Shown one piece after another: positions 8,469 to 16,975 of a stretch of 64,000 bases of DNA; the first letter of the stretch is position 1, and each line of letters starts with the position of its first letter. Source of the DNA: Parapedobacter indicus (GTDB lineage Bacteria; Bacteroidota; Bacteroidia; Sphingobacteriales; Sphingobacteriaceae); assembly GCF_900113765.1 (NCBI RefSeq), contig NZ_FOQO01000013.1, positions 62,001 to 126,000 of the forward strand, read 5' to 3'. The translations under genes and the position numbers were made by a program. The notes beneath the pieces were generated by a model, which was given only the letters and a program-made list of their open reading frames with translations, did no database searches and was not told where the DNA came from.

Positions 8469-9223
8469 CAGCTGGTGAAGTGAATCACAGACATCGGGTT
8501 GTAGGCCCCGTTGTTGAGCGGATAAATGGCCCCGCGGTCTTCAATGTAAAACGCCACACCGAATATCACCGCGATGGGGAGCCCGGCAGCCGGTGGCAAC
8601 GGCAACGATAACACCGTATCCTCCACAACCGGCTCTTTAACGGTAAGTTCCGCACTTGAGGCCATGGATAGCGTAGACTCGCCCTCCTCGCTGAAATCCA
8701 ACGCTACGGCACCCGCAACGAATTGAAAGTGCGTAGCCTCCTTGGGCTTGGCCAGCCGCACCTTCGGATCGATGGCCGGCACCGTTACCTGCACCTCGCC
8801 GCTCTCGGCATCCACCGAGGTGGAGAGCTTGGCAAACAGCGTGTTGGCCAACGAGGTGGCTGCGTTGAAGTTGAAACGGTGCAGAATGGCCAGGTTGGCC
8901 GGCTGCACCTGCCCCTCGCCCCGCACGTTTTCGGAATCGGCACGCACCACGCGCACCATCCGGCTGCCCAACCGGTTGGGCATACCCGGATCATACGTAA
9001 ACAGGATGAGCGGACGCAGCGCATCGCGCAGGTGCTTCGCCGCCAGCGAGGCCGTGCGGAAATCCGCATTGTTTTCGCGCGTGCGCTGGTACTTCGGGTC
9101 CGTGGCAATGCGCTGGGCGGTTACCCCGCCCTTTTCACGTACCTGATGCCCGTTCTTGGTTTTGTAAAAGGTCAAATCCCCGATTCTTCCTTTTAATTTT
9201 AAGAAACTGTCTTGTTGTGCCAT
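8468..9223 (-). CDS. 251-aa conserved protein of unknown function
   Basis: First gene of the four-gene cassette. The N-terminus (MAQQDSFLKLKGRIGDLTFY) with KTKNGHQVREKGGV is followed by a helical segment with many Arg/Asn (PKYQRTRENNADFRTASLAA) and a beta-rich C-terminal half. No signal peptide or membrane helix. I have seen this type of protein upstream of DUF5675 genes in Bacteroidota but know no function; a phage structural or tail-associated origin is conceivable. It is divergent from the small HTH gene at 9625. Confidence 0.65.
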   Translation of the reverse strand: MAQQDSFLKLKGRIGDLTFYKTKNGHQVREKGGVTAQRIATDPKYQRTRENNADFRTASLAAKHLRDALRPLILFTYDPGMPNRLGSRMVRVVRADSENVRGEGQVQPANLAILHRFNFNAATSLANTLFAKLSTSVDAESGEVQVTVPAIDPKVRLAKPKEATHFQFVAGAVALDFSEEGESTLSMASSAELTVKEPVVEDTVLSLPLPPAAGLPIAVIFGVAFYIEDRGAIYPLNNGAYNPMSVIHFTS

Positions 9224-9624
9224 GATATGACTTTGTTAACAACACGACAAAGTTCCGCATAGTGGATTTGGCGCATGTCGCCCTGCGCCGCATGTGGCGC
9301 AATTGGCGTTATTGCCGCGGGAGTACCCGATTGTCGCTTTTGTCTCTTGGTTGGTTTGGATGGCTCGCTTATATTTGTGAATAGTAAACCGTCGTACATC
9401 CGGGGAATAAGCCCCCCTTGGCCGTAGCCCATTCGCCCCCTATCCGCCCATGCGCCGCATATGCGCCGCTGTATATCCGCTAAAAAAAGTAAAAAGCGGT
9501 AGGATAGCGATACGTAAGCGTAGGGAAGGCGGTAAAACGGGGGTGGGAGGCACCTTTGACGCCGATGCGGCTTTTGATCAGCGGACCCCTGGCCCTTTTC
9601 GCCAGGGCCTAAATCTTTCAAACC
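9224..9624. other. divergent intergenic region with GC-rich short repeats
   Basis: 400 bases between the 251-aa gene and the small HTH gene. It contains several copies of short GC-rich words such as GCGCCGCAT and GCGCCACATGCGG (about 9270-9310 and 9450-9475), partly palindromic. A perfect 7-bp stem, CCCTGGC at 9587-9593 with GCCAGGG at 9601-9607, lies 17 bases before the HTH gene start and may affect its translation. No coding region recognised. Confidence 0.4.
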
Positions 9625-9692
9625 ATGAAAAGCACAAAAGTTGTGATAAACGCACACGAAATAAGCATTATTCTCGGACTAAGCATACGCCA
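9568..9692 (+). repeat. 125-bp direct repeat, copy 1
   Basis: Runs from CGGCTTTTGATCA through the ribosome-binding region and the first 22 codons of the small HTH gene. It recurs at 9949-10072 with only a few substitutions and one indel, all but one of the differences lying in the non-coding leader. Confidence 0.9.
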
Positions 9693-9840
9693 GGCGCAAC
9701 GCTATAGACGACAGATATTAGCGGAACTTGGTAAAAAACATCATCAAGCGGTCACGTACGAAGAGTTTTCCGTGTATTCGGGCATCCCGCTGGAAGTGGT
9801 ATTGAAGGCGTGCTTTGGCGCTACTTGTACAAAGTTATAA
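9625..9840 (+). CDS. small HTH protein (excisionase-like size)
   Basis: A 71-residue protein. VVINAHEISIILGLSIRQAQRYRRQI reads as a helix-turn-helix, followed by VTYEEFSVYSGIPLEVV, an arrangement seen in small DNA-binding proteins of mobile elements. I recall similar short ORFs in Sphingobacteriaceae, function unknown. It is transcribed away from the DUF5675 cassette and could regulate it (inference). Its 5' part is duplicated 380 bases downstream. Confidence 0.6.
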   Translation: MKSTKVVINAHEISIILGLSIRQAQRYRRQILAELGKKHHQAVTYEEFSVYSGIPLEVVLKACFGATCTKL

Positions 9841-9948
9841 TTATGATTATAACTTTTCCCATTATCCATTCAAATGATAATCATATGATGCGAGCAGAAA
9901 AACCCTTCCTCCTCGAATCGCACGCTAACGTTGTAAGCATTGGTTTAA

Positions 9949-10072
9949 CGGCTTTTGATCAATGGACCCGGGCCTTTTTCGTCAGGGCCTAAATCTTTCA
10001 AACCATGAAAAGCACAAAAGTTGTGATAAACGCAAACGAAATAAGCATTATTCTCGGACTAAGCATACGCCA
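9949..10072 (+). repeat. 125-bp direct repeat, copy 2
   Basis: Near-identical to 9568-9692. It repeats the leader, the ATG (10004) and about the first 22 codons of the small HTH gene, then breaks into unrelated sequence after AAGCATACGCCA. Confidence 0.9.
10004..10072 (+). pseudogene. 5' fragment of duplicated small HTH gene
   Basis: The second repeat copy restarts MKSTKVVINANEISII, identical to the gene at 9625 except for Asn replacing His, but homology stops after about 22 codons, within the helix-turn-helix. The frame then runs into sequence without relation to the first copy and cannot make the same protein. It marks a recombination endpoint. Confidence 0.7.
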
Positions 10073-10278
10073 TTCGCAGCAGAACTCGATGTGGCCCTGC
10101 AAATCGTTACGGCCAAACCCATGGCCAGCGTATTTCCCGTAAACTGGAGCCTGGCATTGGCCCGCGCTGGGGGTTCTCCATGGCCGATAGGCTGTGGCCG
10201 AAACTCAATCTCGGCATGTTATCCGGAGCGTGCAGCCTGGATGGCTTGGAGATATTACGCCGGTGCTTGCTCGTAAGG
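10073..10278. other. sequence beyond the repeat breakpoint, unidentified
   Basis: About 200 GC-richer bases between the broken second repeat copy and the end of the AAA ATPase gene. The plus frame reads AELDVALQIVTAKPMASVF in continuation of the fragment, which may be a piece of another gene, but I cannot name it. Confidence 0.3.
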
Positions 10279-11475
10279 CTAATACAAAAAGCCAAAGAGC
10301 CACAGTGGAATTTTATGGCCAGTCCCTACTTCCAAGTCATCGGCAGCAATAAAAGAATTGGCTAATCCGGCAATCTGTTTGAATCCCTTGTTTTTACCAC
10401 CGACTTCAAAAACAAATTTGCCATCAATTTCAAAGTCGCCTTTCTCATGCAACGAAATATGATGCCCCCCATCCAGAAATTGGCTAACAAAAAATGACTC
10501 ACGTACACTTCCCCGGTCTGGATGCGAGATAGCCAATGCTTCAAACAGATTAGGATTTTCAAGCAGAACCTTGCCTGGCTTCTCCAGTTTACCATATCCT
10601 TTGCCTCCAGCATACAGATTATTGATTAGCCGAGCTTTTTCCAAATAATGAAAGTATTGGATCACGGTGTTACGCCCCATTGCCAGTTTCTTTCCCAAAT
10701 CGGTAATATTAGGAGTAAATGGAACGTGTTCAGCCAAAATAGCCATCAGCTGCAGAATCTTTCGGATATTCTGATAGTCGATATGCTCCATGAAGGCAAG
10801 GTCATACTCAATGATTAACTTGATCACTTCTTCCAACCGTGTATGATACGTGTTGGTGTTTTCTTTATAAAAAGGATAATAACCATAGCTTAGATAGCGA
10901 CTAAAATGTTGCAATGGCTTTAATTGCTGGATAATATCTATTGCCACACGCTCGTGATTCTCCAAAACATCGGTAAGTGATAGCTTTCTGAATTCAACCC
11001 CCTGATCGTAATGCAAAAATTCACGGAACGAAAGACCCGTTAATTGATAGACAACAGCCCTTCTACTTAAATCGACTGGCAAACGGAGCATATCGATAAT
11101 AGACGAACCGGTGAAGATAATATTGACTTCCCGGTTGAAATCAAAGATGTTCTTGATTTCGCGATGCCATTCTGGATATTTATGAACCTCGTCCAAAAAA
11201 AGATATTTACCTCCTTTTGATGTAAATATTTCTACCACTTCCGTTAGGTTATGCCGGGTGAAATAAATATCGTCTAACGACAGGTAAATTGCTTCTGCAC
11301 CACTTAAGCCGAGGGTCTTAAGCCGTTGCAGCATCAAAGTGGTCTTCCCCGTTCCCCTTGCCCCCATAATCCCGATTAATCGATCGTTCCAATCGATCGC
11401 TTCATAAAGGGTTCGCTTGAAACCAAGGGCTTGGACGGCTGTAATTTTGCTTGATTTTATGATAAGTTCATCCAT
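10279..11475 (-). CDS. AAA+ ATPase with DUF4143-type C-terminus
   Basis: A 398-residue protein. Walker A GARGTGKTTLMLQ lies near residue 38, Walker B YLFLDEVHKYPEW near 98, and FTGSSIIDM follows as the sensor region. The C-terminal domain contains KGDFEIDGKFVFEVGGKNK, which fits a PD-(D/E)xK nuclease-like core (D, E-V-x-x-K). Met 11475 (MDELIIKSS) is preferred to the upstream frame start at 11532. The gene is visibly more AT-rich than its neighbours, consistent with horizontal acquisition. Role unknown; the family is often found in accessory islands. Confidence 0.85.
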   Translation of the reverse strand: MDELIIKSSKITAVQALGFKRTLYEAIDWNDRLIGIMGARGTGKTTLMLQRLKTLGLSGAEAIYLSLDDIYFTRHNLTEVVEIFTSKGGKYLFLDEVHKYPEWHREIKNIFDFNREVNIIFTGSSIIDMLRLPVDLSRRAVVYQLTGLSFREFLHYDQGVEFRKLSLTDVLENHERVAIDIIQQLKPLQHFSRYLSYGYYPFYKENTNTYHTRLEEVIKLIIEYDLAFMEHIDYQNIRKILQLMAILAEHVPFTPNITDLGKKLAMGRNTVIQYFHYLEKARLINNLYAGGKGYGKLEKPGKVLLENPNLFEALAISHPDRGSVRESFFVSQFLDGGHHISLHEKGDFEIDGKFVFEVGGKNKGFKQIAGLANSFIAADDLEVGTGHKIPLWLFGFLY

Positions 11476-11616
11476 ATATCGCCAATAATGCTCTACAAAT
11501 ATAACAATTCTAGACAAATATGCTCTACACATAAAGCATATTTAACAGCTATTGATCTATTCATAAAGCAAAAATGCCGGCAATTAGGTTTAGCGCCGGG
11601 GCGGATTGGAATAGTA

Positions 11617-12378
11617 CTAGATCATTTTCACCGCCTCCGATTTAATCCACCCCTGATGGCCATTCGGCAGGGAAACCCGCAGCCAATCCTTCACCTGTCC
11701 GACGACCTGTACCTTGGTTCCTTCGTGGATGACGAACAGCGTCTTTTCACTTTCCGACGGGGCGCTCCGCACCGTGGCCTGGCCGCTGAAAACCACAGCG
11801 CCATTGTGATCAACCTGCATGCGATGCTGCGAATAGGCCACCACCAGCAGCAAGAGGGCGAGTGCCATCGTAGCAACGCCGCTGTAAAAAGAAGCGCGCT
11901 TAACCCGGGGTTGCCATGCGTATAGGTACCAGATAAGCAGCCCAAAGGCCACCAGCCAGCAGACCACCGCGACAACCGACCACGTAGTGAGCGACGCGGA
12001 AAACAGCAGTCCGCGCCACCACGAATCGATGAAAAACTCGGGAAGCGGCTGGATGCGATCCGTAATGCCCAGGTTTACAAAAGCAAGATTCTCCCGGATA
12101 TCCGGGTCACTGGGGTCAAGCTTCCGCGCTTTTTCGTAATACAGAATGGATGAGGCAAGGTTGCTCAGTTTAAAATGGGTATTGCCCAGGTTGTAGTACA
12201 CGGCGGCTTCCTGGTAGCCGTCGGTCACGAGCGTTTCGTAGCATGTGGCCGCGCCTTCATAGTCGCCCGCGGCATACAGGCGGTTGCCTTTCGCAAATAA
12301 CGAATCCGGGTGTTCGGCCGCTGCCGCAAACGCGGGTAGCAGGAGCAGCCAGACGGACATCCAATTAAATCTTCCCAT
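11617..12378 (-). CDS. batE: BatE, TPR and SH3-domain membrane protein
   Basis: A 253-residue protein from Met 12378 (MGRFNWMSVW). Signal peptide to about residue 20; two TPR units (SLFAKGNRLYAAGDYEGAAT and AVYYNLGNTHFKLSNLASSI); two transmembrane helices (about 125-145 and 162-180); a C-terminal bacterial SH3 domain (GQATVRSAPSESEKTLFVI to GHQGWIKSEAV). This is the BatE architecture. It overlaps batD by 14 bases. BatE is thought to work with BatA-BatD at the inner membrane in stress tolerance; mechanism unsettled. Confidence 0.85.
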   Translation of the reverse strand: MGRFNWMSVWLLLLPAFAAAAEHPDSLFAKGNRLYAAGDYEGAATCYETLVTDGYQEAAVYYNLGNTHFKLSNLASSILYYEKARKLDPSDPDIRENLAFVNLGITDRIQPLPEFFIDSWWRGLLFSASLTTWSVVAVVCWLVAFGLLIWYLYAWQPRVKRASFYSGVATMALALLLLVVAYSQHRMQVDHNGAVVFSGQATVRSAPSESEKTLFVIHEGTKVQVVGQVKDWLRVSLPNGHQGWIKSEAVKMI

Positions 12379-14179
12379 GTTCCATATCATTAATGAGCTG
12401 CTTTGCTTTTTCATATACGTCGGCCTCGGAAATACCCGAAAGTGGGGCAAACCGGGTCATCTCGCACAGATCAAACGTTTCTTCCACCCGTGCGATGATT
12501 TCTTCGGCAACACCGCGTTCGCGCAATTGTTCGGAGATGTAGGCCTTGTTGAGTGCGGCGCCGGGGATGTTCAGCTTGTCGGCCACATACCCGTACAGTC
12601 CCTTATATACGGCTTCATAAAACAGCTTTTTGTCGCCTGCATTCAGGTGCTTGCGCGCTGCGGCCAGGTGTTTGGCGGCCGCTTTGTTGGCTTTCCGGTT
12701 GCGGACCAAACCCGCATCCCGATTTTGCGCGCGCTGCCGGTTGCGGTACACCCAGGCCGCAGCGAAAAGTACCGGCCCTGCCAGCAGCAGCACCACGAAC
12801 CCGCCCGACCCCCAGAAGCCACTGCCCTCTTTGCTGAACCGCGGCGTGCGCGTTTTGATGTAGCGGATATCGTTGTCAAGTACCTTCACATCCCGCTGCG
12901 CGCCGGGAGCGAAGCCTACCGTGGGCTGCGAGCCGTCGCCTTTGGCTACCTGCAGCGTATACGGGTCGCCCTGCAGGGTTACATAACGCTTGGCGACAGG
13001 GTCAAAATAGGAAAACGACACCGGGGGCAATGGGTAGCTCCCCTCATGCCGGGGAATCATCAGGTAGGTGAATTCCCGGCTGCCGGATACGCCGGACGCC
13101 GATTCGGTGAGTTGATCGTTGACCTTGGGATCGTATTGCTCGATGGTTTCGGGTATGCGCACAGGAGGTGCATCGATCAGCTGCAGGTTGCCCGATCCCG
13201 AAATTTTCAGCGTATAGTTCACCGCCTCGTTTGCCTTCAGTTCCGTGCGGTCTACCGCCGTGGTGAACGAGAAATTGCCCACCGCACCCTCGAAACCTTC
13301 CGGTTTGCCGTCGGTAGGCAGCGGACGGACGGTGATGGGTATGGCCGGGCTTTTTAAGTCCTGCTCAACCTCGCGGTACGAGCCGCCGAAGAACCGTTCG
13401 AAGGGGTCGTTGGTCGCAATCGGCTCACGGATTACGAAGGTCATTTCCATCGGATCGATCTGCAACTTTCCGCTGCGCTCCGGAAAGAGGATGTATTGCT
13501 GCAGCACGGTTACCTGGTAACGCACGCCATCGACGACTTCTTCGGTCCATTCCGTCCGTTGATCGGTTGACTCCAGCGGCCGGCTCCAGAAACCGTTGAG
13601 GGCGGGCATTTTTCCGGGCATGTTGCCGGTGATCTGCACGTTGGTGTACAGTTTGTACGAAACCGTCAGCTGCTGGCCCTGGTAGACTTCCCGCTTGTCG
13701 GGCACGGCCCGGATGAAAATCTGCTTGCTGGCACTGGCAGACCGACGGGCATTCGCACGGTCGCTATTGCTGCCGCCGGTACCACTACTGCCACCCGAAC
13801 TGCTGGCAGTGCCTTTCTGCACGGTGATGGTGAGTGCATTGGAACGAACCGTTTTTCCGTCGGCCTCCACCGCCGCCGGCTGAATGGTGTACTTGCCTTC
13901 CTTTTCAGCCACCAACCCATACCCCACTGATGTGCTCACGGTGGTTTTGCCGTTGATGGAGCGCATGCTGGTCGACTGGTTGGGGCCGGAAACTACCCGG
14001 AAGCCTTCGAAAGACGGCGGGTCAAATTTTTCGGCCTGTCCGTTTACGGTGAAGCGGACTTCAAACGGAACACCGGTCGTGACGGCCGTTTGGCTCACGG
14101 AGGCAGTTACCGTCAGCTCCTGGCTCCGGGCCGCGTGAGCCCACAGCAAACAAAGGATGACGACGTACCGCATCACCAT
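12365..14179 (-). CDS. batD: BatD, aerotolerance protein
   Basis: A 604-residue BatD. Signal peptide (residues 1-19), repeated immunoglobulin-like beta domains (e.g. TVTASVSQTAVTTGVPFEV; FTTAVDRTELKANEAVNYTL), a single transmembrane helix near 445-465 and a cytoplasmic helical tail. A Ser/Gly-rich segment (about 125-140) links the first two domains. Two ATGs (14179, 14173) are possible; a Shine-Dalgarno-like AAAGGTGG precedes the first, and the second overlaps the batC stop as TGATG. BatD is proposed to partner the VWA proteins BatA and BatB. Confidence 0.9.
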   Translation of the reverse strand: MVMRYVVILCLLWAHAARSQELTVTASVSQTAVTTGVPFEVRFTVNGQAEKFDPPSFEGFRVVSGPNQSTSMRSINGKTTVSTSVGYGLVAEKEGKYTIQPAAVEADGKTVRSNALTITVQKGTASSSGGSSGTGGSNSDRANARRSASASKQIFIRAVPDKREVYQGQQLTVSYKLYTNVQITGNMPGKMPALNGFWSRPLESTDQRTEWTEEVVDGVRYQVTVLQQYILFPERSGKLQIDPMEMTFVIREPIATNDPFERFFGGSYREVEQDLKSPAIPITVRPLPTDGKPEGFEGAVGNFSFTTAVDRTELKANEAVNYTLKISGSGNLQLIDAPPVRIPETIEQYDPKVNDQLTESASGVSGSREFTYLMIPRHEGSYPLPPVSFSYFDPVAKRYVTLQGDPYTLQVAKGDGSQPTVGFAPGAQRDVKVLDNDIRYIKTRTPRFSKEGSGFWGSGGFVVLLLAGPVLFAAAWVYRNRQRAQNRDAGLVRNRKANKAAAKHLAAARKHLNAGDKKLFYEAVYKGLYGYVADKLNIPGAALNKAYISEQLRERGVAEEIIARVEETFDLCEMTRFAPLSGISEADVYEKAKQLINDMEHGKI

Positions 14180-14943
14180 TGTTTTACCACCTTTCCCTGG
14201 CCGGTGCCTTTTTTCTTTTTTAACTTCTCCTGTGTGTTCTTTTCTTCCTGGTTCATGGCTTCCAATAGACGCTCGGCATCTGCTTTCGATAACTGGCCCG
14301 GTTGGGACTGCTGCTGATCGTTTTTACCGTTGTCTGAATCGTTTTTGTCGTTCGGGTTGTCTTTATTTTGATCTTGATCTTTTTTATCCTGATCCGGGTC
14401 TTTGTTGTCCTGATCTTTATTGTCTTGGTCTTTATTGTTCTGGTTTTGATCCTTATTATCCTGATCTTTCTTGTCGTTCTGCTGATCCTGGTTGTTTTGC
14501 TGTTGCTGCTGTTGCTTCAGTTTTTCCTGCGCATAGGCCAGGTTGTACCGGGTTTCGTCGTCTTTGGGATTGTTCAGGAGCGACTTTTTGTACGCTTCGA
14601 TGCTCTCTTCCAGTTTCTGCGACTCCAACAGGGCATTGCCCAGGTTGTGGTAGGCTTTCGCCTTGAGGGTTTTGTCGGTAGCAGACCCGGCAATATCGGT
14701 AAATTGCTGAACGGCATCGTCCAGTTTCTTCTGTTTATACCATGCCGCACCGAGGTTGAAATTTCCCACGACGGATTCCAGGCCATTGTTGCCCAACGAC
14801 CGTTGGTAGGCCGCCGCAGCTTCGTCGTATTGCTGCTGGCGATAGTATTCGTTTCCTTGCAGGATCGACTTTTTGTCCTGCTGGGCCTGCGCAACAGCGG
14901 GCAGTAGGATCGTCATTAACAGGAATAGTTTTCGGTTCCTCAT
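14173..14943 (-). CDS. batC: BatC, TPR protein with Asn/Asp/Gln/Lys-rich tail
   Basis: 256 residues: signal peptide (1-20), three TPR units (SILQGNEYYRQQQYDEAAAA; VVGNFNLGAAWYKQKKLDDA; AKAYHNLGNALLESQKLEES) and then about 75 residues of low-complexity sequence built from N, D, Q and K (repeats of DQDNKD). The charged tail is typical of BatC but its use is unknown; the underlying DNA is a degenerate short tandem repeat prone to slippage. Start overlaps the batB stop by 4 bases. Confidence 0.88.
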   Translation of the reverse strand: MRNRKLFLLMTILLPAVAQAQQDKKSILQGNEYYRQQQYDEAAAAYQRSLGNNGLESVVGNFNLGAAWYKQKKLDDAVQQFTDIAGSATDKTLKAKAYHNLGNALLESQKLEESIEAYKKSLLNNPKDDETRYNLAYAQEKLKQQQQQQNNQDQQNDKKDQDNKDQNQNNKDQDNKDQDNKDPDQDKKDQDQNKDNPNDKNDSDNGKNDQQQSQPGQLSKADAERLLEAMNQEEKNTQEKLKKKKGTGQGKVVKQW

Positions 14944-15977
14944 TTCGTTACCTCAAATAAATTCAACGCACTCAGTTTGCGGCTCTTGCGGTTGGAGATG
15001 AAAAACTCCAGCAGCACGAGCAACAGGGCAAAGCCGACAAATAGCTGAAAGCGGTCTTCGTAGCTTTTGAACAGCTTGGTGTCTACCGCTTTCTTCTCCA
15101 TTTTATCTACCTGGTCCATCACCACATCCAGGCCGCTCCCGCCCGTGGAGGCCCGTACGTATATACCGCCCGACGCCGCAGCGATTTCCCGGCACATGCT
15201 TTCGTTCAGTTTGCTCACTACCGTCTCTCCCTTTTCATCCTTGATAAAGCCCACGGGATTGCCCTGCTGAAAAATCGGTATCGGAGCCCCTTCGGGCGAT
15301 CCAAGGCCAACCACGTGCACCACCACGCCGGCACTTTGTGCCCGCCTGGCTGCGGCGACGGCATCGTCTTCGTGGTTCTCGCCATCGGTCATGACGATCA
15401 TGGCTTTGCTAGTGCCGCTCACCTGATCAAACGTCTTCATCGCCATGTCGATGGCGGCACCGACGGCGGTACCCTGCGTGGGGACCATATCGGTGCTGAT
15501 GTGGTTGAGGAATAGCTTGGCGGCTGCATAATCGGAGGTGATGGGAAGTTGCACGTACGACTCGCCGGCAAAGACGATGAGGCCGATGCGGTCGCTCCGC
15601 AACTGATCGATCAACTGGGAGATCCCGCGTTTGGCATTTTCAAGCCGGTTCGGCGGCAGGTCGCCCGCCATCATGCTGTTGGACACATCCAGCAGGATCA
15701 TCAGATCGGCTCCCTTCCGCTCTCCCTCTACGGCAACGGTGCCCACCTGCGGGTTGGCCAGGCCGATGATGAGTGAGGCCACGGCCAGCAGGTAAATCGA
15801 AAACTTCCATCCCGGGCGGCTGAATGCCACGTCGGGCATCATGCGCTTCACGAGCCGGTCGTCGCCGAAACCCCGGAGTGCCTTGCGCCGCCAGCGCCTG
15901 TACAGCAGGAATACCAGCAACAGGACGGGCAGCAGGGCCAGGGCCCAGAGCATAGCCGGATGTTCAAATCGGATCAT
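14940..15977 (-). CDS. batB: BatB, von Willebrand factor A domain protein
   Basis: 345 residues. N-terminal transmembrane helix (ALALLPVLLLVFLLY), second helix near 58-75, a VWA domain with a perfect MIDAS motif DVSNSM near residue 97 and supporting TQGTAVG and MTDGENHEDD, then a C-terminal transmembrane helix (LFVGFALLLVLLEFFI). Paralogue of BatA encoded just upstream. Overlaps both neighbours by 4 bases, so translation is coupled. Confidence 0.92.
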   Translation of the reverse strand: MIRFEHPAMLWALALLPVLLLVFLLYRRWRRKALRGFGDDRLVKRMMPDVAFSRPGWKFSIYLLAVASLIIGLANPQVGTVAVEGERKGADLMILLDVSNSMMAGDLPPNRLENAKRGISQLIDQLRSDRIGLIVFAGESYVQLPITSDYAAAKLFLNHISTDMVPTQGTAVGAAIDMAMKTFDQVSGTSKAMIVMTDGENHEDDAVAAARRAQSAGVVVHVVGLGSPEGAPIPIFQQGNPVGFIKDEKGETVVSKLNESMCREIAAASGGIYVRASTGGSGLDVVMDQVDKMEKKAVDTKLFKSYEDRFQLFVGFALLLVLLEFFISNRKSRKLSALNLFEVTK

Positions 15978-16975
15978 GTCAACGCTCCTTTCAGCACCGT
16001 TTGGCGCAACGCGAAATCCATCAGCAACAGCAGCAGGGCGGCCAGCGCAAACGGGAAAAAGCGCTCGGTTTTCTGCTGGTAATGCGTCACCGCGATCTTC
16101 GCCTTCTCCAATTGGTCGATCTGCCCGTAGATGGCCTTTAGCTTTTCATTGTCCGTAGCCCGGAAGTATTTGCCGCCGGTGAGATCGGCGATTTTCGTGA
16201 GTGCTTCTTCATCGATGGTAACGGGCACTTGTTGGTACTGGATGCCAAACGGTGTCTGCACCGGATACGGGGCGTAACCTTCGGTACCCACCCCCACCGT
16301 GTAGACCCGCACATTGAACTCCTTCGCGATTTCGGCAGCGGTAACCGGCGCAATGGATCCGGTGGTATTGGATCCATCGGTGAGCAGAATCACCACTTTG
16401 CTTTTCGCATCGCTTTCCTTCAGGCGGTTTACGGCCGTGGCCAGGCCCATGCCGATGGCCGTACCGTCGCGGATCATGCCGTTGCTGATATCGCCGAACA
16501 GGTTGATCAGCACATCGTGGTCGATGGTAAGCGGGCATTGGGTGAAACTTTCCCCGCTGAATACCACCAGTCCGATCCGGTCGTAGGGTCGCCCTTTGAT
16601 AAACTCCATGGCGATGTTCTTTCCGGCTTCCAGCCGGTTGGGTTTCAGGTCTTCGGAAAGCATGCTTCCGGAAATATCCGTGGCAATGACGATATCGATG
16701 CCTTCCGTGGTGGAATCTTCCCAGCTCAGCGCAGACTGCGGCCGGGCGAGGGCAACGATCAGCAATGCCGCCGCCAGCAGCCGGAGCACCGTACCCGCAT
16801 GCCTCAGGATGGGATAGGCCGGTTTGATGTGCTGCAAGCCGCCCAGTGTGGATACCACCAGGCTTCCCTGTTGTTTCCTGCGCCGCCAGATGGCCCAAGC
16901 CGGCAGTACGGGAAGCAGGAGCAGCAACCAGAGTAGATTCGGGTTGGCAAAGGTGATTCCCTCAAACAGGCTCAT
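15974..16975 (-). CDS. batA: BatA, von Willebrand factor A domain protein
   Basis: 333 residues with the same plan as BatB: transmembrane helix at residues 12-30, second helix near 60-75, VWA domain with MIDAS motif DISGSM near residue 97, DGTAIGMG and LLTDGSNTTG, and a C-terminal helix. A metal-binding adhesion-type surface faces the periplasm in the usual model. Start codon overlaps the preceding stop as ATGA. Confidence 0.92.
   Translation of the reverse strand: MSLFEGITFANPNLLWLLLLLPVLPAWAIWRRRKQQGSLVVSTLGGLQHIKPAYPILRHAGTVLRLLAAALLIVALARPQSALSWEDSTTEGIDIVIATDISGSMLSEDLKPNRLEAGKNIAMEFIKGRPYDRIGLVVFSGESFTQCPLTIDHDVLINLFGDISNGMIRDGTAIGMGLATAVNRLKESDAKSKVVILLTDGSNTTGSIAPVTAAEIAKEFNVRVYTVGVGTEGYAPYPVQTPFGIQYQQVPVTIDEEALTKIADLTGGKYFRATDNEKLKAIYGQIDQLEKAKIAVTHYQQKTERFFPFALAALLLLLMDFALRQTVLKGALT

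Noticed and set aside
9199..9657. 152-codon minus-strand frame across the divergent intergenic region
   Set aside because: Overlaps both flanking genes and the repeat, contains no recognisable domain.
12284..13357. 357-codon plus-strand open frame opposite batD
   Set aside because: Antisense shadow of the GC-rich batD gene; no signal peptide or known motif, and the minus-strand gene is well supported.
16229..16936. 235-codon plus-strand and 229-codon minus-strand frames over batA
   Set aside because: Both overlap the clear VWA gene batA and show no independent family features.
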